Assembly (NCBI GenBank): GCA_030621685.1
Contig: JAUXHF010000149.1
Coordinates: forward strand, 1 to 5,300
Length of the DNA stretch: 5,300 bases
Source of the DNA: Spirochaetota bacterium
GTDB taxonomy: Bacteria > Spirochaetota > UBA12135 > COTS27
Reading direction: 5' to 3'
Shown: piece by piece, positions 1-4,129 of the stretch
Position numbering within the stretch: position 1 is the first letter of the stretch
Layout of the letters: the number at the start of each line of letters is the position of its first letter
Made by a program: the position numbers and the translations under genes
Notes under the pieces: generated by a model
What the model saw: only the letters and a program-made list of their open reading frames with translations
What the model was told of the DNA's origin: nothing
The model's database searches: none

Positions 1-28
1 ATATTGAAATATATAAAACACAAGTAGC

Positions 29-70
29 ATAAACTAAGGTTTATTATAAAAGAGATAAACTAAGGTTTAT
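29..70 (+). repeat. Two copies of a 16-bp palindromic element upstream of and overlapping the lipoprotein RBS
   Basis: The sequence ATAAACTAAGGTTTAT occurs perfectly at 29-44 and 55-70, a 26-bp period. Each copy has 6-bp inverted arms (ATAAAC / GTTTAT) around TAAG. The second copy ends one base before the ATG at 72 and supplies its Shine-Dalgarno sequence (TAAGG, 61-65). A -10-like TATAAA lies between the copies at 45-50, and TTGAAA at 4-9 could be a -35 for a box near 28-33. This layout would suit a dimeric repressor binding either side of a promoter, or an RNA hairpin presenting the ribosome site in its loop. The repeat and symmetry are seen directly; any regulatory role is inference. Confidence 0.6.
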
Positions 71-71
71 C

Positions 72-722
72 ATGAAGGACAAAATATTTATGAACATAAA
101 GCAAATCCTCTCCAAAAAACAGTTTACAGGCATAGTTTGGCAACTAGCTTTATTTTCTAGCATCTTTCTTTTGATGCTCGTTATTTTAAATTCCTGTAAA
201 GCAAAAAACAAACCCTTAGGCAAAGGCACAAGTGTTATTATTTCAAACGAAGGCTGGGTAGATGATAACAGTTATCAGATGGTTGTGTATGGGCAGTGGG
301 ATAGGTCGGCCTACTACGAAGAAAGCAAAGGCAAAGCTAGCGATGCCCTGCAAAAAGCTAGGCCATATTTTGGTCTCCGAGAAGATGCCAAAACAGCGGC
401 TAAAGTGAAGGCCATGCGTAATTTCAAAGAAAAAATGCTCTCTTTCGTAGAAAGTGAAAGCCGAGTGGAAAATTCCGAGCTGCTCTATGATGTTGTAACA
501 GCACATTTGCGCGGCCTTGTTATTGCTCCGCAAGTCCTGCGAGAAGAGTACTCGAAAAGCCATGATGCCAGTATTACTTTTTTGTTCACGGCTGAAGGTT
601 TGCGTGCTATTGTTGATGATGCCGTCCAAGTAACCCTTCGGCGTTTTGATGAAGATGTGGATGCATTAACCGATACCGATACCGATGCAGCTGCAGAAGA
701 GACTGAGGATCTTGAAAACTAA
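72..722 (+). CDS. Predicted membrane lipoprotein, LPP20-like, with acidic C-terminal tail
   Basis: This 216-residue protein has a basic N-terminus (K2, K4, K10, K15, K16), a hydrophobic stretch at about residues 21-39, and LNSC ending at Cys42. That is an acceptable though atypical lipobox, so lipidation at Cys42 and attachment to the inner or outer membrane are likely. The mature part (43-216) is a mixed alpha/beta region. An Ala/Lys-rich helix at about 88-125 is followed by 'VVTAHLRGLVIAPQVLREEY' (about 142-161) and 'ASITFLFTAEGLRAIV' (about 167-182), a pattern resembling LPP20-type lipoproteins; this is recalled similarity, not a search. The last 25 or so residues are dominated by Asp and Glu and include a TDTDTD run. 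The start at 72 is chosen because TAAGG lies 6 bases upstream; the in-frame ATG at 90 has no ribosome site. It is probably transcribed alone, with 404 bp to the next gene. Function is unknown, and an uncleaved N-terminal anchor is the alternative reading. Confidence 0.8.
   Translation: MKDKIFMNIKQILSKKQFTGIVWQLALFSSIFLLMLVILNSCKAKNKPLGKGTSVIISNEGWVDDNSYQMVVYGQWDRSAYYEESKGKASDALQKARPYFGLREDAKTAAKVKAMRNFKEKMLSFVESESRVENSELLYDVVTAHLRGLVIAPQVLREEYSKSHDASITFLFTAEGLRAIVDDAVQVTLRRFDEDVDALTDTDTDAAAEETEDLEN
669..686 (+). repeat. Hexanucleotide repeat ACCGAT x3 inside the lipoprotein gene
   Basis: Three perfect copies of ACCGAT encode Thr-Asp three times in the acidic tail. Because the unit is 6 bp, copy-number change would lengthen or shorten the tail without a frameshift. 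Three copies is short, so this may simply be low-complexity acidic coding sequence. Confidence 0.6.
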
Positions 723-752
723 CTTGTACTTCTTGTTCCTTATACCCGCATT

Positions 753-802
753 CTAATAAGCTAAAAAATAGCCTTGCTTAGAAAATGCTTTTAGCTTTTT
801 AG
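753..802 (+). terminator. AU-rich inverted repeat after the lipoprotein gene; weak terminator candidate
   Basis: Arms 753-766 and 789-802 pair at 13 of 14 positions, with a T/T mismatch at 757/798 and a 22-base loop. It starts 31 bases after the stop codon, where a terminator is expected. Against this, only three pairs are G-C, the T run (796-800) lies inside the right arm rather than after it, and the loop is large. It may be a weak terminator, a 3'-end stabilising hairpin, or chance in AT-rich DNA. Confidence 0.3.
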
Positions 803-828
803 TGCTTTAACGAGATTTAACGCTTTAA

Positions 829-891
829 AAACTAGTTTTTTTTGAGGCTTGGAATGAAACTAGTTTTTTTTGAGGCTTGGAATGAAACTAG
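829..891 (+). repeat. 28-bp tandem repeat, 2.25 copies, each unit carrying an SD and ATG
   Basis: Two perfect 28-bp units (829-856 and 857-884) are followed by the first 7 bases of a third (885-891). The unit runs AAACTAG, eight T's, then GAGGCTTGGAATG. Each unit holds GAGG six bases before an ATG, giving potential tiny reading frames at 854-922 (22 codons, starting MKLVFFEAW) and 882-935 (17 codons, starting MKLAGQWLL), in different frames. The start of copy 1 is also part of a 14-bp palindrome, AAAAACTAGTTTTT (827-840). The repeat is certain; translation of these frames is speculative. Possible roles are leader peptides, repeated protein-binding sites, or a slippage duplication. Confidence 0.85.
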
Positions 892-912
892 CTGGGCAGT
901 GGCTACTGAATT

Positions 913-1024
913 TAGCTGTTAGCAAAGAGCTTTAGCTCTTTATGCTTAGTGTTTGTTAAAGTTTTGCTGGTTCTGGATTTTAGCGAAAACTTTTTGTTAA
1001 ACAGCTACTATCTTTGATAGGTAG
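913..1024 (+). promoter_or_regulatory. Nested hairpins: candidate structured leader RNA upstream of the methyltransferase gene
   Basis: A closing helix TAGCTGTT (913-920) pairs perfectly with AACAGCTA (1000-1007). It encloses two hairpins: AAAGAGC / GCTCTTT (924-930 with 935-941, loop TTTA), and AAAGTTTTGCT (958-968) with 982-993 through one bulged G at 985. Together these would form a three-way junction of about 95 nt. A further hairpin, 1005-1012 with 1016-1024 (8 pairs, bulged G1021, loop TTT), overlaps the closing helix at 1005-1007, so the two compete. It is followed after a few bases by TTTT. I recognise no known RNA family. The pairings are read directly; function is inference, and AT-rich DNA with recurring AGCT words makes chance helices likely. 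Confidence 0.3.
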
Positions 1025-1039
1025 GCTAGTTTTAATTTA

Positions 1040-1068
1040 ATTAAATACAGTATGTTTTGCTATATAAT
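1040..1068 (+). promoter_or_regulatory. Candidate sigma-70-type promoter for the methyltransferase gene
   Basis: A perfect TATAAT stands at 1063-1068. The hexamer 17 bases upstream (1040-1045, ATTAAA) matches TTGACA poorly (3 of 6), so the -35 is weak and an activator or alternative sigma factor might help. A start near 1075 would leave a leader of about 50 nt before the ATG at 1127. The -10 is seen; promoter activity is inferred. Confidence 0.4.
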
Positions 1069-1126
1069 AGAGTATAAGTGGATGTTTTGAAGTAAAAACG
1101 CCAATTTTTTTTAACATGAGGTCGCC

Positions 1127-2344
1127 ATGCTTAATGCGGTATATAAGAAAATAGTTTTTAACTTGCTTAAAGGGCTAGATAAGGGCAAGCTCACGGTTAC
1201 TTTGCCAGATGGGGAAAAGAGAATTTTTGGCAGAGAGCAAAGCCCAAAGGCCGATATGCAAATACTGGATAACGTGTTTTTTGAAAAAACAGTTCTGCAC
1301 GGAGGGGATATTGGTCTTGGCGAAGCCTATGTCGAGAAAAATTGGCAGACGAGCAATTTATGTAGCCTGCTCAATTGGTTTTTGCTGAACAGAGATAGTT
1401 TATTAGGTTTTGCAGATGGCAAAAAGAATGTTTTTCTGCAGCTTCTTCGGCCGCTGTTTATAGCAGAGAGGTGGCTACGACGAAGTTCGATAAAAAATGC
1501 CCCGAAAAACATTGAGGAGCATTACGATGTCTCTAACAATTTTTTTCAGCTTATTTTAGATCCGACCATGACCTATTCATCGGCCTTATTCAACGGCAAG
1601 GATGTCTCGTTACAAAAAGCCCAAGAGATGAAATATCAGCGTATTTGTGATATAGCTAATATTGAAGAAAAGGATCATGTTTTGGAAATAGGCGGCGGTT
1701 GGGCAGGATTTGCTATTTATGCTAGCCAGAATTACGGATGTAAGGTAAGTTCTATTACGATATCGCCTAGCCAGCATAGCTTGGGAAATCAGCGCATCAA
1801 AAAAGCCGGCCTAGAGAATAAAATCAGTTATGACATGATGGACTATCGTGATGTAAAAGGCAAATTCGATAAAGTAGTTTCGATTGAAATGATAGAAGCG
1901 GTTGGCTGGCAATATCTTAAGACTTTTTTCTCTGTTTGTGAAAGAGTTTTAAAGCCAGGTGGCATTCTTGTTCTGCAAGCCATACTCTGCCCGGATAGCC
2001 GTTACGATTATATGAAGAAAAACCCTAACTGGATTCAAAAATACATCTTTCCCGGAAGTTTTCTGCCATCGGTGAAAGCCATGCTTGGGGCTATATCCAT
2101 GAATCATGAGCTTTTCCTCTATGATCTAAAAGATATGGGACATGACTATGCCAAAACCCTAAATTTATGGGCTAATAGGCTAAAAGAAAAAGAAAAAGAA
2201 GTTAAGAAACTAGGCTTTGATGAAACGTTTATTAGGAAATGGGAATATTATTTTCGGGCTTGCCAAGTTGGTTTTGATAGCAGGCATATTTCTGTGGGAC
2301 AGCTGGTGTTTTCTCGCCCCAATGAGGCTGTACACTATTCATAG
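1127..2344 (+). CDS. Cyclopropane-fatty-acyl-phospholipid synthase-like SAM methyltransferase
   Basis: The family transfers a methyl or methylene carbon from S-adenosylmethionine to the double bond of unsaturated acyl chains in membrane phospholipid, at the cytoplasmic face. The 405-residue protein (E. coli Cfa has 382) has the expected order: an N-terminal lipid-binding region (about 1-120, with GDIGLGEAYVEKNW at 60-73), HYDVSNNFF (132-140), the SAM motif VLEIGGGWAGFA (185-196), DYRD (239-242), IEMIEAVG (253-260), YIFPGSFLPSV (306-316) and the C-terminal GFDSRHISVGQLVFSRP. Compared with remembered E. coli Cfa, Glu239 and Tyr317 are kept (E257, Y341), but Cys139 is Ser152 and His266 is Gln284. 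This 'YSSA / EAVG / QAI' version resembles the UfaA/UfaM-like branch, so the product may not be a cyclopropane; calling it cfa would overreach. The start is supported by GAGG at 1118-1121, five bases before the ATG. It is probably monocistronic. Confidence 0.93.
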   Translation: MLNAVYKKIVFNLLKGLDKGKLTVTLPDGEKRIFGREQSPKADMQILDNVFFEKTVLHGGDIGLGEAYVEKNWQTSNLCSLLNWFLLNRDSLLGFADGKKNVFLQLLRPLFIAERWLRRSSIKNAPKNIEEHYDVSNNFFQLILDPTMTYSSALFNGKDVSLQKAQEMKYQRICDIANIEEKDHVLEIGGGWAGFAIYASQNYGCKVSSITISPSQHSLGNQRIKKAGLENKISYDMMDYRDVKGKFDKVVSIEMIEAVGWQYLKTFFSVCERVLKPGGILVLQAILCPDSRYDYMKKNPNWIQKYIFPGSFLPSVKAMLGAISMNHELFLYDLKDMGHDYAKTLNLWANRLKEKEKEVKKLGFDETFIRKWEYYFRACQVGFDSRHISVGQLVFSRPNEAVHYS

Positions 2345-2377
2345 CAAAACTGATATTCCATAGCAAAACAGATATTC
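2340..2377 (+). repeat. 19-bp head-to-tail duplication spanning the methyltransferase stop codon
   Basis: Units at 2340-2358 and 2359-2377 (CATAGCAAAACtGATATTC, then the same with A at the lower-case position) match at 18 of 19 bases. The TAG stop (2342-2344) lies in the first unit. The five bases before the stop region, TATTC (2336-2340), also match the unit's end, so the duplicated tract may begin inside the coding sequence. It looks like a replication-slippage duplication of the gene's 3' end. Confidence 0.8.
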
Positions 2378-2383
2378 GTAAAG

Positions 2384-2414
2384 GGCTTTTTTTAGGTCAT
2401 TTTTCTTAAAAGCC
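2384..2414 (+). other. Short inverted repeat after the methyltransferase gene; weak terminator candidate
   Basis: GGCTTTT (2384-2390) pairs with AAAAGCC (2408-2414) across a 17-base loop, 40 bases after the stop. A G-T wobble (2383/2415) could extend it. There is no T run after the right arm, so it is not a standard intrinsic terminator; the runs of T lie in the left arm and loop. No better terminator for the methyltransferase gene is visible. Confidence 0.25.
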
Positions 2415-2425
2415 TACAAACTAAC

Positions 2426-2461
2426 AAGAATATATAAAAATCTAAGAACATATAAAAATCT
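2426..2461 (+). repeat. 18-bp head-to-tail duplication, each unit with a TATAAA box
   Basis: Units 2426-2443 (AAGAAtATATAAAAATCT) and 2444-2461 (C at the lower-case position) differ at one base. Each carries TATAAA (2433-2438 and 2451-2456), which could serve as a -10 element, giving two possible start points 18 bp apart upstream of the AAA+ gene. No good -35 hexamer is seen at the right distance for either, so promoter function is uncertain. The repeat itself is clear. Confidence 0.8.
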
Positions 2462-2493
2462 TTTTAGCTGCAAGTACATACCTGCGGCTAAAA
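2462..2493 (+). promoter_or_regulatory. Hairpin in the leader of the AAA+ ATPase gene
   Basis: Bases 2462-2472 pair with 2483-2493: seven perfect pairs (TTTTAGC / GCTAAAA), one T-G wobble, then GCA / TGC, with a 10-base loop. It is not followed by a T run on the + strand, so it is not a normal terminator. It directly follows the second TATAAA repeat and could sit at the 5' end of a transcript started there, protecting it or binding a regulator. Role inferred. Confidence 0.4.
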
Positions 2494-2499
2494 CCATTC

Positions 2500-2531
2500 T
2501 TACATAAAGATGTAACAAGGAAAATTTACAT
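2500..2531 (+). promoter_or_regulatory. Alternative hairpins around the SD and TTG start of the AAA+ gene
   Basis: Three half-sites are present: TTACAT (2500-2505), ATGTAA (2510-2515) and TTACAT (2526-2531). The middle one can pair with either neighbour. Pairing upstream (4-base loop) leaves the ribosome site AAGGA (2517-2521) and TTG start free. Pairing downstream places AAGGA in a 10-base loop and uses the first base of the start codon. As DNA, 2500-2515 is a 6-4-6 palindrome that could be an operator. Both 6-bp stems are AT-rich and weak, so a translational switch is conceivable but unproven. Confidence 0.4.
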
Positions 2532-4042
2532 TGAGTTACAAAAAACTAGCTACAACATTAGGTGATCTTAAGAAAACGAAGTGGAGACCTCGGCCTGTTC
2601 GCCGGGAGCTTCGAGAGAACCTTATTTCTAAATTGAAAAAGGGCGAGAAAATTTTCAAAGGCATCATTGGCTATGAGAAAACTGTGGAGCGACAAGTTAT
2701 AAATGCTTTACTATCCCAGCATGACTTCATCCTCTTAGGTCTGCGTGGGCAAGCGAAGACTCGCATTATTCGTCTTTTGCCGCAGCTTCTTGATGAATAT
2801 ATGCCTGTGCTGAGCGCTACGACACTGAATGAAGACCCGTATAATCCTATATCTCCATTAGCAAAAACAATTCTTGCTGAGGAAGGTGATGCTAGCGCTA
2901 TAAAATGGCTGCACAGAGAGCAGCGTTTTCAAGAAAAACTAGCTACCCCCGATATTTCCATCGGCGAGCTTATTGGGGATATCGATCCCATTAAAGCTGT
3001 GCGAGAGAAACTTGACATCTCTAATGAGAATGTTATTAACTGGGGTCTTATCCCGCGATCTAACCGCGGGATTTTTGCTATCAATGAGCTTCCAGACCTA
3101 GCGCCGCGTATCCAAGTAGGGCTTTTCAATTTACTTGAAGAAAAAGATATTCAAATTCGCGGATTTCCTTTTCGGCTAAACTTAGATATTCTTTTTGTTT
3201 TCTCTGCTAACCCTGAAGATTACACGAACCGTGGGCGTATTGTGACGCCTTTAAAAGACAGGATTTCTGAGCAAATTATCACGCATTATCCAGAAAGCTT
3301 GGCAACGGCAGCTAAAATAACCGCTCAGGAATCTACGCTCTTGCTTAGCCAAGATAAAATTCCTTTTCTTATACCAGAGCTTATAGAGCGAGTAACGCAG
3401 GTTTCTCGTACAAGCGAATTTGTCGATAGCATGTCGGGAGTTTCGCAAAGGCTTTCTATAGCTATGATAGAAAACGTATTGGCTAACGCCGAGCGCCGCT
3501 CTTTGCTTTGCCAAGAAAAAATTACCGAAGTTCGGCTTATGGATGTCTACAGCAGCATATCGGCGATTACTGGAAAGGTGGAATTGCTGGAACAGCGAGG
3601 CCCAGAATCGCTTATCGATGTTGCTTTTTCATTTATTGCCGAGGCGATAAAGGCCTTATTTGGAGAATATTTTCCTAAGCCTTATGAATCTGGCAAGCGG
3701 AAAAAGACTAGGGCCTATCCCGATGACGAGGATAGCTCTGCTAAGCAAGCTATCGCTCTTTATGCGCCTGTGGTCGATTATTTTAAGTCTAACAAAAAAT
3801 TAGAGCTGGCAGATGATCTTGATAACAAAAGCTATGCTAAGAAGCTGATGAGCATTCCCGGGCTTAAGAAAGCTGCCGAGCATTCTAGCTTTTTTAACCG
3901 AGACCCGGTCTTCATGATGGAATTGGTATTAGAGGGCTTGTATTACAACTCACTCATCAACCGTGAAATAGAAGATGGGCTGTTTATTTATCTTGATAGC
4001 CTTGCAAAATTGTTTCAAAATATGCCAGAAAACTTTGTTTAA
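2531..4042 (+). CDS. MoxR/ChlI-type AAA+ ATPase, partner of the downstream VWA protein
   Basis: This 503-residue cytoplasmic ATPase has the Walker A motif GLRGQAKT (70-77, the G-x-A-K-T form typical of MoxR proteins), a Walker B-type segment IFAINELPDL (181-190) with Asn185 where most AAA+ proteins have Asp and Glu186 kept, sensor 1 SANPEDYTNRGR (225-236, Asn227), and a likely arginine finger in PLKDR (Arg244). Residues from about 260 onward are mostly helical, with a basic then acidic linker near 389-403 (GKRKKTRAYPDDED) and a C-terminal helical part. MoxR ATPases usually work with a VWA protein to remodel or insert cofactors into client proteins, and the VWA gene follows after 87 bp. No ChlH/BchH or cobaltochelatase large subunit is nearby, so 'magnesium chelatase' would be a misleading name. 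The start is TTG: AAGGA lies 9 bases upstream and the in-frame ATG at 2510 is followed at once by TAA. Client and pathway are unknown. Confidence 0.9.
   Translation: MSYKKLATTLGDLKKTKWRPRPVRRELRENLISKLKKGEKIFKGIIGYEKTVERQVINALLSQHDFILLGLRGQAKTRIIRLLPQLLDEYMPVLSATTLNEDPYNPISPLAKTILAEEGDASAIKWLHREQRFQEKLATPDISIGELIGDIDPIKAVREKLDISNENVINWGLIPRSNRGIFAINELPDLAPRIQVGLFNLLEEKDIQIRGFPFRLNLDILFVFSANPEDYTNRGRIVTPLKDRISEQIITHYPESLATAAKITAQESTLLLSQDKIPFLIPELIERVTQVSRTSEFVDSMSGVSQRLSIAMIENVLANAERRSLLCQEKITEVRLMDVYSSISAITGKVELLEQRGPESLIDVAFSFIAEAIKALFGEYFPKPYESGKRKKTRAYPDDEDSSAKQAIALYAPVVDYFKSNKKLELADDLDNKSYAKKLMSIPGLKKAAEHSSFFNRDPVFMMELVLEGLYYNSLINREIEDGLFIYLDSLAKLFQNMPENFV
3050..3076 (+). terminator. Terminator-like hairpin plus T5 inside the AAA+ gene
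   Basis: ATCCCGCG (3050-3057) pairs perfectly with CGCGGGAT (3065-3072) across a 7-base loop, followed by TTTT (five T's at 3072-3076, the first being in the stem). Six of the eight pairs are G-C, unusually strong for this AT-rich region. It encodes Ile-Pro-Arg-Ser-Asn-Arg-Gly-Ile-Phe just before the Walker B segment, so it may be a by-product of codon choice. In untranslated or slowly translated mRNA it could cause early termination. Confidence 0.4.
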
Positions 4043-4072
4043 GCTATGTTCTTTCCATGCCTTTTAGTTTTA

Positions 4073-4113
4073 GCCAGTAACTAAAAAAGACTGAGAGTTT
4101 AGTTAAAGCTGGC
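4073..4113 (+). promoter_or_regulatory. Long bulged hairpin in the AAA+/VWA spacer
   Basis: Bases 4073-4085 pair with 4098-4113: GCCAG with CTGGC and TAACTAAA with TTTAGTTA, 13 pairs in all, with a three-base bulge AAG (4106-4108) and a 12-base loop. It ends 16 bases before the VWA start codon and has no T run after it, so it is not a terminator. It may set the ratio of the two proteins by RNA processing or by holding back translation. Confidence 0.45.
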
Positions 4114-4129
4114 AGCCAAACCTATCATA

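Larger units (their letters stand above)
723..1126. other. 404-bp intergenic region without a convincing protein gene
   Basis: No long reading frame is present on either strand between the lipoprotein stop and the methyltransferase start. The region is AT-rich. In order it holds a 14-position inverted repeat (753-802), a 28-bp tandem repeat with SD-ATG signals (829-891), nested hairpins (913-1024), a 10-bp AT palindrome TTTAATTAAA (1036-1045), a TATAAT box (1063-1068) and the GAGG ribosome site (1118-1121). It is much larger than a simple terminator plus promoter would need. The most likely contents are the lipoprotein 3' end and a long regulatory leader for the methyltransferase gene. Confidence 0.7.

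Noticed and set aside
243..629. 128-codon open frame on the - strand opposite the lipoprotein gene
   Set aside because: It lies wholly inside a convincing + strand gene, has no recognisable domain, and its composition looks like the mirror of that gene.
90..722. Alternative lipoprotein start at the second ATG (position 90)
   Set aside because: No Shine-Dalgarno precedes it, while the ATG at 72 has TAAGG at good spacing. The signal sequence would still work from 90, so it is not excluded by function.
829..891. CRISPR-like array or insertion-sequence end
   Set aside because: The units are directly adjacent with no spacers, only 2.25 copies exist, and no cas gene, transposase or target-site duplication is present.
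1116..1118. ATG just upstream of the methyltransferase start
   Set aside because: It is in a different frame from the gene and overlaps the GAGG ribosome site used by the ATG at 1127.
3251..3514. 87-codon open frame on the - strand, and similar short - strand frames at 44-229, 1327-1512 and 2929-3129
   Set aside because: All overlap well-supported + strand genes or their leader and encode no recognisable protein; they are shadow frames.
2531..4042. Magnesium chelatase subunit ChlI for chlorophyll synthesis
   Set aside because: The AAA+ domain is related, but no ChlH or pigment genes are seen and the length and Walker B variant fit the MoxR/VWA pair better.
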